This document shows, one piece after another, positions 8,896-20,000 of a stretch of 35,984 nt of DNA. The notes beneath the pieces were generated by a model. That model did no database searches. It worked only from the letters and a program-made list of their open reading frames with translations, and was not told the DNA's origin. Made by a program: the position numbers and the translations under genes. The stretch lies in assembly GCF_001440035.1 (NCBI RefSeq), contig NZ_LJYG01000112.1:69398-105381 (forward strand), read 5' to 3'. Origin of the DNA: Bradyrhizobium manausense. Lineage in GTDB: Bacteria > Pseudomonadota > Alphaproteobacteria > Rhizobiales > Xanthobacteraceae. Every line of letters starts with the position of its first letter. Positions within the stretch are counted from its first letter, which is position 1.

Positions 8896-9043
8896 ACCGT
8901 TCTCGCGCCTGACTACGGCTTCCTGTGGAATTGGATGCGCTCGGGAACCACTGTCATCAAACTGAAACACACGCGCACTAACGCCCTGCCAGGGCCGTCC
9001 TGCCGGAGGCGCCCGTCCTCCAGAAGCCCCGACAAAGCGCGCC

Positions 9044-9895
9044 ATGCCCTTCAAGTTCATCCACATCACCGACACCCATCTCGCAAACCCCGGGCTGAAG
9101 CTCTACGGCCTCGACCCGCGCACCCGGCTCGATGCGGCGATCGCCGACGTCAACAAGCACCAGGCCGATGCCGCCTTCGCGGTGGTGACCGGCGACCTCA
9201 CCCATTGGGGCGAGCCTGAATCCTACGCCAATTTCGCCGAGGCGATGTCGGCGCTGAAGGTTCCTTACATTGCGATGGTCGGCAATCACGACAAGCGCGT
9301 CGCCTGCCTCGACGGGCTGAAGGCCGCGCCGCGCGATCCCAACGGCTTCGTGCAGGGTACCCGCACCACCGAGCATGGCCTTTTCGTCTTCCTCGACACG
9401 CTGGACGAGACCAGCCATGCCGGCGAGATGTGCGCCAAGCGCTTCGATTGGCTGGCGAAGACGCTTTCCGCCGCGCCCGCCGACCAACCCTTCGTCGTGT
9501 TCATGCATCATCCGCCCTTCCCGGTCGGCGTGCACGCGATGGACGAGATTGCGCTGAAGCAGAGCGCCGAGTTTGCCGCGGTGATCGCGCCCTACCGCGC
9601 CCGTATCCGCCATCTCTTCTTCGGCCATGTGCACCGGCCGATCTTCGGCAGCTATGGCAAGATCCCGTTCTCGACGCTACGCGGTACCAACCACCAGGTC
9701 TGGTTCGAGCTTGATGCCAACGCCGCCGACCATCTCGCCAGCCACGAGCCGCCGGCCTATGGCGTGGTGCTGATCGACGACGACAATCTCGTCGTGCACA
9801 GTCACGACTTCCTCGACACCAGTCTGCGCTTCCCCTTCGACCCACCTGCGGGCGTGGACGGCCGCGACTATGCGCTCAATTTCCCGGCGCGATGA
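9044..9895 (+). CDS. class III metallophosphoesterase (GpdQ/CpdA-like phosphodiesterase)
   Basis: A 283-residue dimetal phosphodiesterase with all signature motifs of the calcineurin-like class III family: ITDTH (Asp10, His12), GDLTHWG (Asp51), GNHD (Asn81, His82), FMHHPPF (His155, His156) and FFGHVHR (His195, His197). The family includes cyclic-nucleotide phosphodiesterases (CpdA) and glycerophosphodiesterases (GpdQ). Because it is followed after a single base by a Ugp-like glycerol-phosphate-type ABC transporter, hydrolysis of an imported glycerophosphodiester is the more likely job (inference from context). No signal peptide, so cytosolic. The ATG at 9044 opens the motif-bearing region directly; the ribosome site is weak. 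It is the first gene of a probable operon reaching to 13070. Confidence 0.9.
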   Translation: MPFKFIHITDTHLANPGLKLYGLDPRTRLDAAIADVNKHQADAAFAVVTGDLTHWGEPESYANFAEAMSALKVPYIAMVGNHDKRVACLDGLKAAPRDPNGFVQGTRTTEHGLFVFLDTLDETSHAGEMCAKRFDWLAKTLSAAPADQPFVVFMHHPPFPVGVHAMDEIALKQSAEFAAVIAPYRARIRHLFFGHVHRPIFGSYGKIPFSTLRGTNHQVWFELDANAADHLASHEPPAYGVVLIDDDNLVVHSHDFLDTSLRFPFDPPAGVDGRDYALNFPAR

Positions 9896-9896
9896 C

Positions 9897-10846
9897 ATGA
9901 GCCTCGCAGAACCCGTGGCTCTTCCGGTCGTGGCATCAGTGCCGACGCGGCTGCATATCGTGACGCGGTTCATTGCCCGCCTCAAAGCTTCGCTGCCGGC
10001 CTATCTGCTGCTGCTGCCCTCGCTGATCTTCCTCGCGCTGTTCACCTATGGCGCAATGGGCCGCGTGGTCATCGATGCGCTCTATCAGCGCGCCACGCCA
10101 AAGGCGCCGCTTCGCTTCGTCGGCCTGGACAATATCGCTGCGGTGCTGGCGGACCCCGCCTTCACCGGCGCCGTCATCAACAATGCGATCTACGCCGTCG
10201 GCACCGCGATCCCCAGCATCGGCCTCGCGCTCTTGTTCGCCCTGGCGCTGGCGCGGACCAATGTGGTGACCAGCGCGCTGCGCGCCGCGCTGTTCCTGCC
10301 GGTGCTGATCCCGATGGTCGCCGCATCCGCGCTGTTCCTGTTCATCTTCCTGCCCAATGTCGGCCTGCTCGATTACTACATCGGCCGGCTGCTGCCGGTG
10401 CTGCCGAACTGGCTCGGCGACCCCGATATCGCACTCTACGCGATCATGATCATCACGATCTGGAAGAACGCCGGCTATTACATGCTGTTCTTCTTGGCCG
10501 GCCTCCAGGCCGTGCCTGAGGATGTCATGGAAGCGGCGCATCTCGATGGTGCAGGTCCCGTCATGCGGCTGCGCTACATCATCCTGCCGGAGCTCAAGCC
10601 CACCTTCCTCTTCGTCACCGTCATCGCCACGCTCAATGCGGTGACGCAGGCGACCATGTCTTTGTCATGACCAAGGGCGGCCCGTCGAACGCGACCAATC
10701 TCGTGCTGTTCTACATCTACCAACAAGCCGTCGAGCACTACGACATCGGCATGGCGTCGGCGGCAACGCTGCTGACCCTCGCCGCCCTGATGGCGCTCAC
10801 TGCTCTGTCGTTCCGCACCATGGCCAACCGCGAGGGCGGACCATGA
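9897..10846 (+). pseudogene. ABC transporter permease, UgpA-like, interrupted by a 1-base deletion
   Basis: The frame from the ATG at 9897 encodes a binding-protein-dependent permease (six-helix type, with YLLLLPSLIFLALFTYG near the N-terminus and the EAA-loop motif EDVMEAAHLDGAGP) but stops at 10668-10670 after a nonsense tail. The correct continuation, HVFVMTKGGPSNATN and a last membrane segment, is in the next frame from about 10653 and ends at TGA 10844-10846, overlapping the next permease start (ATGA). Adding one G after GCG at 10650-10652 restores Ala-Asp-His-Val and a 316-residue protein, the normal length. So a single base is missing; it may be a real recent mutation or a sequencing error. 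If real, the transporter loses its last helix, and translational coupling to the next gene is also lost. Confidence 0.88.
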
Positions 10847-11712
10847 AGCTGATCGATCGTCTCTACAAGGACGCCCCGCTCGCCACCCGCAACGAGATCA
10901 CGCCCAAACTCGGCTTCCTGTTGACGGTCCTGCTCGCGTTCGCCTGGCTGATCCCGTTCCTGTGGATGGGCGTGGCGACGCTGCGCCCGTCCTCCGATGG
11001 CATCAATCTGATGGCCGAGCTGATCCCGAGCCTGAAGCCGACGCTCGACAATATCAGGGATGCCTGGGAGATCGGCGACTTCCCGCGCTACTTCCTCAAC
11101 ACCACCATCATCTGCACCGGCATCCTGCTGGTGCAATTCGTCACGATCACACTGGCAGGGTTTGCGTTCGCGCGGCTCGACTTCGCCGGCAAGACGCTGA
11201 TCTTCTATCTGTTCCTGATGCAGCTGATGCTGGTGCCGGTGCTGCTGATCGTGCCGAACCTGCGCATCATCGCGCAGTTCGGCCTTTACGACACGCTCGC
11301 CGGCGTGATGATGCCGTTCTTCGCCTCCGCCTTCGGCACCTTCCTGATGCGGCAGGCGTTCGAAGCGATCCCGACCGAGCTGGAAGACGCCGCGCTGATC
11401 GACGGCGCCAGCCTATTCCAGCGCATCCGGCATATCTATGTGCCGCTGTCGATCCCGAGCTTCTCGGCCTTTGCCATCATCTCGGTGACCAGCCACTGGA
11501 ACGACTTCCTGTGGCCGCTGATGGTGATCAACTCGCCTGACAAGCGGCCGCTCACGGTCGGCCTGTCGGTCTTCACCGCAACAGCGGAAGGCACGCAGGC
11601 CTGGGGCACGATTGCCGCCGGCACGCTGATGGTGATCGCACCGCTGCTCATCACCTTCCTGATCTTCCAGAAGCGCTTCATCAGCTCTTTCGTCACCTCA
11701 GGCATCAAATAG
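10843..11712 (+). CDS. ABC transporter permease, UgpE-like (carbohydrate/glycerol-phosphate type)
   Basis: A 289-residue inner-membrane permease of the MalG/UgpE type. A hydrophobic segment near residues 25-45 (LLTVLLAFAWLIPFLWMG) and several later ones make the expected six helices. The ATPase-coupling EAA motif is visible as EDAALIDGASLFQRI, followed by the VPLSIPSFSAFAI segment. Its ATG overlaps the stop of the preceding broken permease (ATGA), the classic arrangement of a heterodimeric permease pair. The substrate is unknown; resemblance to the Ugp system and the linked phosphodiesterase point to glycerol phosphates or glycerophosphodiesters (inference). Confidence 0.92.
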   Translation: MKLIDRLYKDAPLATRNEITPKLGFLLTVLLAFAWLIPFLWMGVATLRPSSDGINLMAELIPSLKPTLDNIRDAWEIGDFPRYFLNTTIICTGILLVQFVTITLAGFAFARLDFAGKTLIFYLFLMQLMLVPVLLIVPNLRIIAQFGLYDTLAGVMMPFFASAFGTFLMRQAFEAIPTELEDAALIDGASLFQRIRHIYVPLSIPSFSAFAIISVTSHWNDFLWPLMVINSPDKRPLTVGLSVFTATAEGTQAWGTIAAGTLMVIAPLLITFLIFQKRFISSFVTSGIK

Positions 11713-11723
11713 GAGATTTTCCG

Positions 11724-13070
11724 ATGCTGTTCTCCCGCAGGCTCATGCTTGGCCTTGCCATGGCAGGTTCTCTGGCAAGTGCCTTGACAGGCACACTGGC
11801 CTTCCCGGCTCTCGCCGGCGAAGGTCCGACCGAGATCGACCTGTTCTTCCCCGTGCCCGTCGACGGCAAGCTCGCCCGCGACATGGGCAGCTTGATCAAG
11901 GAGTTCAACGAGACCCATCCGGACGTCAAGGCAACGGCCGTCTACACCGGCTCCTATGACGACACGCTGATCAAGACGCGCGCCTCGATCAAGGCCGGCA
12001 AGCCGCCGGCCGCCGTGATCATGTCGGCGAACTTCCTGCTCGACATGCAGATCGAGAACGAGCTCACCAATCTCGATTCCTTGATCGCCGCAGACGGCAC
12101 CACCAAAGAGAAGTTCTTGGGCCAGTTCTTCCCGGCACTGCAGGGCAATGCCGTGATCAACCGCTCGGTCTATGGCGTGCCCTTCCACAATTCGACACCG
12201 CTGCTCTACATCAACGCCGACAAGGCCAAGCAAGCCGCCCTCGATCCGAGCAAGCCGCCGCAAACCTGGGCCGAGCTGACCGACTGGGCCAAGAAGCTGA
12301 CCAAGCGCGAGGGCGACAAGGTCACGCAATGGGGCATCACGATCCCCTGCGCCTATGATTATTGCGGCTGGATGATGGAGACGCTCACCATGAGCAATGG
12401 CGGGCGCTACTACAACGAAGAGTTCGGCGGCGAGGTCTATTACGATACGCCCTCGATGCTGGGTGCATTGAGCTGGTGGAACGACCTCGTGAGCAAGCAC
12501 AAGGTTCACCCGCCCGGCGCCACGCCTGGTCCGGCCGTCAGCACCTCCTTCATTGCAGGCAACGCCGCGATGATGATGCTGTCGACGGGCTCGCTGACCT
12601 ATGTGCGCGAGAATGCCAAGTTCAACTACAAGGTCGCCTTCATTCCGCGCAACGTCCGCAACGCCGTGCCGATCGGCGGCGCCTCGCTGATCATTCCGGC
12701 AGGCGTGGAAGCCGACAAGCAGAAGGCCGCCTGGACGCTGATCAAGTGGATGACCTCGCCCGAGAAGAGCGCCTGGTGGAGCCGCGCCACCGGCTATTTC
12801 GCGCCCAACATTGCCGCCTACAAGACGCCTGACATGGTCGACTTCCTCGGCAAGAACCCGGACGCCAAGACCGCGGTGGAGCAGCTCGACGTCGCCAAGC
12901 CCTGGTTCGCGACCTACAAGACCGTGCCCGTCCGCAAGAATCTCGAGGACGAGGTCATGCTGGTCCTCAACGGCAAGAAGCAGCCGAAGGAAGCGTTGGT
13001 TGCGGCGCAGAAGGCGGCGGACGAGACCCTGAAGCCTTACAATGCCGAGACCTCGCTGAAGGTGCCGTAA
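11724..13070 (+). CDS. ABC transporter solute-binding protein, UgpB-like
   Basis: A 448-residue periplasmic cluster-D type binding protein. The N-terminus (residues 1-32) is a Sec signal peptide: RR near the start, a hydrophobic core, and a likely cleavage after FPALAG. The mature part begins with EIDLFFPVP and includes the typical LIKEFNETHPDVKA motif and a GNAAMMMLSTGSLT loop late in the protein, as in UgpB- and MalE-like proteins. GGAG lies 8 bases before the ATG. It is the last gene of the transport cluster, 11 bp after the UgpE-like gene. No ATP-binding subunit gene follows; a palindrome (13094-13140) and a phage-like fragment do. A shared ATPase encoded elsewhere (as with MsmK/UgpC) is possible. 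Confidence 0.93.
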   Translation: MLFSRRLMLGLAMAGSLASALTGTLAFPALAGEGPTEIDLFFPVPVDGKLARDMGSLIKEFNETHPDVKATAVYTGSYDDTLIKTRASIKAGKPPAAVIMSANFLLDMQIENELTNLDSLIAADGTTKEKFLGQFFPALQGNAVINRSVYGVPFHNSTPLLYINADKAKQAALDPSKPPQTWAELTDWAKKLTKREGDKVTQWGITIPCAYDYCGWMMETLTMSNGGRYYNEEFGGEVYYDTPSMLGALSWWNDLVSKHKVHPPGATPGPAVSTSFIAGNAAMMMLSTGSLTYVRENAKFNYKVAFIPRNVRNAVPIGGASLIIPAGVEADKQKAAWTLIKWMTSPEKSAWWSRATGYFAPNIAAYKTPDMVDFLGKNPDAKTAVEQLDVAKPWFATYKTVPVRKNLEDEVMLVLNGKKQPKEALVAAQKAADETLKPYNAETSLKVP

Positions 13071-13093
13071 GCAGCCTCGGTCACTTCGCAGGG

Positions 13094-13140
13094 TGGGTTA
13101 GCCGAGCAGATGCACGAAGTGCGTCTGCTCGGCGTAACCC
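13094..13140. repeat. long hairpin between convergent genes (REP-like)
   Basis: GGGTTA then CCGAGCAGA-x-GCAC pairs, across a GAA loop, with GTGC-x-TCTGCTCGG and then TAACCC; total span 47 bases. The outer arms (GGGTTA/TAACCC) resemble the GGTGGATTA arms around the RAYT. It sits 24 bases after the solute-binding protein stop and before the convergent phage-like fragment. It may terminate transcription of the transport operon, though no T-tract follows. Confidence 0.85.
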
Positions 13141-13169
13141 AGCCGGCTTCCCTGCATTACGCTGGGTCA

Positions 13170-13740
13170 TCAGCTGTCCCTTCCGCGACGGTCGATCCAG
13201 CCAATAACCGTGATGGTCAGACTGGTATCCGAACCGCTGACGGATACTTTGCTGTTAACCTGCTGACTTGTGTTCGTCATAACGACCGTCTGACCGCCTG
13301 CGTAAAGCGGGCTGGCGTTGGCACTATACGGCTCGATGGTCACGACACCGCCAGCGCCGAGCGTTGGCGTACTATTGATGGCGGGATCCCACACGTAGAT
13401 GCCTGCGGGGACGTTGGTGGCCGTGGGTGCGCCGCCAACCACCGACAGCACGGCCGCGACCCGTAGCCCGAGCGGGGTTGACGGCAAGGTGCGGACCACC
13501 AAAGCGGTACCAGGATTGGTCGCCACGATGTCGGCGACCGGCAAATCCCAATAAAACTGATCGCCGTCTTGGATAAATTTGACCCACTGCCCAGAGGCGT
13601 TGGTTTTGATCGAACCGATCCGCCGTTTCAGCGTGTAGGCGGCATTCGGCATCGTTGGCACCGTCGCGGATGACGAAGTGAGCACATCCACCGCATTGTT
13701 TACGCGTATGACGCCAACGGAAATCGGCTGTCGGAAACAA
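13170..13740 (-). pseudogene. phage tail/structural protein fragment (C-terminal part)
   Basis: About 190 codons in the minus frame read like the C-terminal domain of phage tail or tail-fibre-associated proteins of rhizobial prophages: SSSATVPTMPNAAYTLKRR, then GSIKTNASGQWVKFIQDGD and QFYWDLPVADI, ending in LTITVIGWIDRRG. The part upstream of about 13740 in the same frame is low-complexity and not protein-like, so the N-terminal portion of the original gene appears lost. No other phage genes adjoin it. It is probably a prophage remnant at the left edge of the RHS island. The family reading is from memory of similar proteins and needs a search. Confidence 0.55.
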
Positions 13741-13915
13741 TCAATGTCGCGGCAAGCGGCGCAACCGGCGTCTGGGGGTGCTTCAACTGGAATGCCAGCG
13801 GCGGCGCGAAGTGGGGGTCGTAGAAGATCTGAAGGACGCGGTTCCGTTGCTTGGGAGCGTGTTGCGAAGCGATGGTTGCCCACTCGCGGCCGTACTTCTG
13901 CTTGTTCTCTTCCAT
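13700..13915 (-). pseudogene. short ORF of unknown origin, possibly the upstream piece of the phage-like fragment
   Basis: A 71-codon frame starting ATG with AGG five bases upstream. It reads like genuine protein (KYGREWATIASQHAPKQRN, then VLQIFYDPHFAPPLAFQLK) and ends within 40 bases of where the phage-like frame becomes protein-like, in another frame. The two could be pieces of one gene joined through a frameshift or deletion. I recognise no family. It may equally be a shadow frame. Confidence 0.3.
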
Positions 13916-14025
13916 TGCAGCCTGCTCGCTGGGGAAATCGTCGGACTAGAGCAGCCTACCTCCCGAACCAATTTGTGGCTACGCCCGGGTCTCTGACTTC
14001 CGGGCCTCATTTCTGAGATCTGAAA

Positions 14026-17000
14026 ATGACAAAGTCGCGTATCGCCGCCGGCAATGGAAACTTCGGGAGCCGCAAGTCCTTGATATCCGCCTGCGGGTTG
14101 CTGGTCCTCACGACATTTCTATTTGGACCAGCGAGGGCCGAGCTCAGCTTCCAGAACGCTCCGCCTGTCTCCATCGAAGAGGCTGACAGCATCCTTCGCG
14201 GTCGCACTGCCGCGGAGCAGGCAAGCCCGGCAATGCCCGTTCCACCCAAGGCGGGTGCAACGCAGAACAATCTGCAAGCTCAGCTTCCCGAATCTCCAGC
14301 CGGCTGCGCCTCCGGGTCATCTCAGCCTGACGAGATCTCGGCCCTGGCGAGCGCACTGAAATGCAATGTCGATCTGATCTACGAGTACGTTTACAACAAT
14401 ATCGAGTACGAGCCGCTATTTGGCAGTAACAAGGGTGCGCTCGGCGCCCTACTCGATCAACGAGGCAACGACATTGATCAGGCACAGCTCCTTGTTGCCC
14501 TGCTCAATGCCTCTGGCATCACTCAAACGAACTTCATCTACGGTTACATCACGGTCACGGGCTCGACGAATCCGCCGCCGCCCTGCACAGCTACTACCGT
14601 TACTTCTGCCGCCGGGTGGCTCGGCGTCAAGAACGACTACTACGCTATTGTGAATGCGCTTGCGAACGGCGGGATACCGCTCCGGAGCGGGGTCCTCGAC
14701 GGCGGCAATGGCGGTTTGCTGTGCCTCGACGTCGCACATGTCTGGGTACAAGTCACAATCGGTGGCACGAACTACGTATTCGACCCAAGCTTCAAGCTGC
14801 ATACTGTCTCGACGGGCCTCGGCAATCTGCCAGCGATCCTCGGATATACCAAGTCGCAGTTTCTTGCAGACACGGGTGGCACGATCGACTCAACCTCGAT
14901 TTCCAACGTCAACCGGGCGCAGATGCGCGCAAATTTGACGAGCTATGCGAACAATCTGATCGCCTACATTAAGGCCAACAATCCGGCTTACACTCTGACT
15001 GATGTCATCGGCGGCAAGTCCATCATTCCATTGACGGGATCGCCGATTCGCCAGACCAGCCTTCCTTATCTTGCGACCAATCAGCCGTCCGGCTTTCCGC
15101 AGAATTGGGGAAGCAGTGTTCCGAACGCGTATCGGACATGTCTCGCGATCTCCATGCCAGGCGTATCCCAGCAGACGTGCGCTACAGCAACCGCCCAGAC
15201 CGTCATCCTTTATTCGGACCAGACTTATGGCCAACGCATTACCGTTTTCTCAACGCCCGATCCCTCGATTTCGGGCAAATATATTCCGACGCTGCTGGTC
15301 AACGGTGCAACGCCGACAAGCGGCACCAACACCGGATCTTCGGCCGCATCCGGAACGCCTTGGTCGATCTATACCTCGGTCACGCATCCCTATGTCTTCA
15401 CAGGCGACAATCAGGCAAAATCGCTGACCGCCAATGCGGGAGGCTCCTACCTCATTGGCGCGGGCTGGGGCCGGGTCGGCCGGGGTATGGTCGCCAAGCA
15501 CCAGCAGCTTCTTGCACAAGCCCTCGCTGTCCCGGGCGCCGATCCTGCATCTGAGCCGATCCTCGGCGAGACCTTGGCAGTCATCAGTTATAATTGGCTG
15601 ACGGAGAACGCCGCACAGCAGGCAATCGGCGATGCAATCGGCCTGGTCACCACCCAATATCATCATGGGATCGGTATCACCGCACAGACCGCGATTCAGC
15701 AGACCGGTAACCAGGGTCCCTACGTCGATCTGCCGATGAACGTCCTGTCGCTCGGACAGCAGACATGCTGGCCGAGTAGTGGATGTCCGTTCCCCACGGG
15801 AATAGTCGGCGCCTTTTTCACGGACTCAGGGACGTCAAGTGCGTTCGAGTCGGCGGTCCTCGAGCAGACCCAGGCGCCGGTCCCCGGCATGGTGGCCGCC
15901 TCGACAGTCGCGCTCGTCGACCAGAATGCCGCCACGGGAGCCAAAACGTTCTTTGCGGACGGCACCACAGCGACAGGCCAGAGCAACTACATCAACATCA
16001 TCAGGCCGCAGCTTCAGCAACCGGGCATCAGTTATTCTTCGGCGGATCTGGCGACAATCGATGTCGCGATCACCGGGACAAGCCCTCCGCCCGCAAGTCC
16101 AACCCCGACCCAGAGCCAGGTCCTGGCACCTGTCAATGGCGTCATGTCGATCGGCCTCTGGAAAGGGGCAGGCTACACGGTCATCACGCAGACCGGAACT
16201 TCGATTGGCATCTTGCAGAAGATCAGCGGCGGCCTGAGCGGTGGGTTCACGGGAACGCCCGTTCCGACTGCGCAATTGGTGCCGAACACGGCCAACACCA
16301 TGCAATCGCCCGCTGGAAACGGCCAGGTGCCAGCCCTTGTGAATACGGCGCCTGCCCAGGGCGACAAGCTGACCAATGAACCCATCGACGCGATCACGGG
16401 TGCCAACGTCTACACACACCGCGATCTCACGGTGGGCAGCGGTGTTTTTCCCTTCGCGCTGTCATTCGGCCGCACATATCTGTCGTCCTCGAATCTGGTC
16501 GATGCCGGATTGGGGCGGGGATGGGCGCACGACTACAGTCTCGCCGCCACAGCGGATAGCGATCCCTACGCGGGAATGGGCGCCACGTCACCGATCAGCA
16601 GTGCATCCACGATTGCGGCCGTCTACGTATTGCAGGATCTCCTGAATACATCGGCGCAAAGCGCCCAGTCGCTGACACTGTCGTGGCTCGTCGCCAACTG
16701 GCTCACGGATCAACTGACGAACAACGTTGCTCTGATCAAGCGGCCTGACACGATCGAGGAATATGTCGCCCTGCCGCATTCGGACGACGCAACGTCGCTG
16801 ATCTACAATCAGCCGCTTGGCTCGTCGATCACGCTGACCGGCGCGGTCCCTGGAACGGGCAATCCGACATCCTACGCCTACACGACGAAAGACGGCATCG
16901 CTCTTACCTTTTCGCCGACTGCCGCCGGAGGCCGCAGCCTGCCTGTCTCGTCATGGATCTGGCCGAATGGCGTGCAATTGGCCTTCACCTATGACGGCTC

Positions 17001-20000
17001 CGGAAATCTTGCGAGCGTTGCCAACAATCTGGGCCGCCAGCTGAACCTGTCCTACGCGGGCGGACATCTCTCTTCCGTTTCCGACGGACAGCGTTCCGTT
17101 GCCTATGCCTATGCGGGCAGCAATCTCGCCAGCATGACCGATCCGCTCGGCTTCGTAACCAGTTACGCCTATGACACCTCTGGTGCCTACGACGCGGCCG
17201 GCCATCTGACGCAGGTGTACTACCCGTCGAATCCGGCCGTGCCGTTTGTAACCAACGCCTACGACAGCCTGGGTCGGGTGGTGTTGCAGGCTAACGCGAA
17301 CGGCCAAAGCTGGAGCTTCTATTTTGCAGGCTCGCGCAGCGAGATCGTGGATCCGCTCGGCAATCGGGAAGTCACGTATCAGACCTCGCGAGGCAAGGTC
17401 ACCAAGGATGCGTTCGTCCTCAACGCGACCTTCGGCAACGTGTTCAGTGACACCGGACAAAGCAACGGCAACGTCAATGTCTTCTCCAGCCGGTATGACG
17501 GTCAGGACCGGCTGGTCTTGTCGACGGCACCCGAGCGAGGCACGACGGCGTTCACATATTCGCCGGACCTCAAGCAGAATATCGTCAATGTGACGCAGAC
17601 GGCGAAACCCGGATCTCCGCTGTCGCCGCTGGTCACCACAATCGCTTACGATCCGATCTTCAGCAAGCCGACCCGCATCACCGACCCACTCGGTCTGGTC
17701 ACTTCGATCAGTTACGACGCCCGTGGCAACCTCCTGACATCGACCTTAGACTTCGGCAGCTCGTCGCACCTCAATGCGCGCAACAGCTTCACCTACAACG
17801 ACGTGGGGCAGGTTCTAACCGCAACCGACCCACTCGGCGTCATCACCCAGTTCTCCTATGACGGCTCCGGCAATCAAACCGCGATCCTTCGCGATGCAGG
17901 CACGGGGCGCCTCAACCAGCAGACTTCTCTTGCTTACAATCTCCAGGGCGACGTGGTCTCCGTTGTCGATTCCAGGGGAAATGCGAAGACCTATGCTTAC
18001 GACGCGGCGCGGCGCCTGACTGCAACGACCTCTCCGCCGACATCGGCTGCGCCCGGCGGACTGACCAGCTCGCTGAATTACGATCCCGATGGCCATGTTC
18101 TGATAACCCAGGACTCGGCCGGTGGGAGCATCCTTCGCACGGTCCGAGCTTCTTATTCCCTGACCGGGAAGATCGCCACGTTGACCGATGCCAACAACAA
18201 TCCACCGACCAAGTTCAACTACAATCAGGTGGACCAGCTCGCGAGCATCACCGACCCCGTCGGGCGGACGACCCTCTACGGCTATGACGCAATGCGCCGC
18301 CCCGTCAGCGTCAGCAACAGCGCTGTGCAGACGACACCGTTGTTGCAGCAAAGCTATACGCCGGACGGGCTTATCGGCGGCCTGACCGACGCCAAGAGTC
18401 ATGTCACCAGTTTCGCCTATGACGGCTTCGACCGGCTCAGCACGACGACTTATCCGCTCGGCAGCACCGAGCAACTCACCTACGATGCCGATGGTAATGT
18501 TCTGACTCGCCGGACCCGCGCCGGCGCAACGATCAGCTACGGCTATGACACGCTGAACCGGATCAAGACCAAGACGCCGCCGTCTCCGGCCGCCGTGGTC
18601 AGCTACGGTTACGATCTGGCGGGACACCTGACCAGCGTCAGCGACAACAGCGCATCGATCGCCACGCCGGCGAGCGGCGCGGTGGCGGCGATGAGCTATT
18701 CCTACGACGCGATGAACCGGCTGACAGCAACGAGCTTCAGCCCGGTGCAGCCGCAGGCCCCGCCGACGGCCGGCAGCGCGACCTTCTCGTTTGCCTACAA
18801 CGCCGCCAACCAGCGCATCCGCCAATCGGCTACCGACAATTCGTTTCTCGCCTATCCGCCCGCCACGCCTGGCACCGTCAGCTACACCAGCAACAGCCTC
18901 GATCAGTATACCGCGGTCGGTGCGATCGCCCCGACCTATGACGGCAACGGCAATCTCAGCTTCGACGGCAGCTTCACCTATTGCTACGACGCCGAGAACC
19001 GGCTGATCGCCGCGATCAGCGCCGGGACCTGCGCTGCTCCCAGCACGACCGTTGCCATCTACGCTTATGACGCGCAGGGACGGCGCAGGTCGAAGACGGT
19101 GGGCGGCACGACCACCATCACCGTCACCGACCCGGCTGGCCGCGCGCTGATGGATTACGACGGCGCCAGCGGCGCGATCCTGCGCTGGTACGGATTCGGC
19201 CTCGGCCCCAATGACGTTCTGACCCAGGCCAACGTCGCCTCCGGCACCCGCACCGCGTTCATCCCCGATGTCCAGGGATCGATCGTTGCGACCCAGGATT
19301 CCTCGACCGGCGCACTGACCAAGGCTGGCTTTCTGCCCTATGGCGCGAGCAGCACCACCGCCGGCACCTTCCGCTACACCGGCGCCCGTATCGATGCCGA
19401 GACCAACGGGCTCTACGATTTCCGCGCCCGCATCTATTCGCCGGCACTCGGCCGCTTCCTGCAAACCGACCCGCTGGGATCTGGAGGCGGCACCAATCTC
19501 TATGCCTATGTCGGCAACGATCCGCTGAACTGGATCGACCCCTATGGCCTCGTCGCCGAGGACCCCCAGGCCGACGCCGGCGGCGCAGGCCAAGGCAACG
19601 GCAATCAGCCGCCCGTGGCCGCCGCCGCGGGCGGAGCCGGCGGCGGAGACGATGGCGGCGATGATTGGCTCAGGAAGCTGATTGCCAGGATCTTGGCGGG
19701 ACAGGAGAATCAAAGCAGTCGAGGTGAGTTCGTCACTACCCAGAGGGGAGTTTCTCAGGTTGCATTAAACAAGGTTGCTGGTGATGCATTCGAAGCGGAT
19801 GTGATCGCGAACGTTCTGCCTCAGACGCAGGTCAATACTCGACCTCAGATCACCATCAAGTCCAATGGTCCATCTGGCCTGAGAGTCCGGTTGGACGCAG
19901 TCGGTAGCGACGTGGCGAACGCCACAATACGACTATCGGACATGAAGGCGTCCAGCACGGCGCCATTCACCTCCAACCAAATCGTAGTCTATCCCGAATT

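Noticed and set aside
17815..19713. 632-codon minus-strand frame opposite the RHS repeats
   Set aside because: Repeat-derived antisense frame; the YD repeats on the plus strand explain the sequence.
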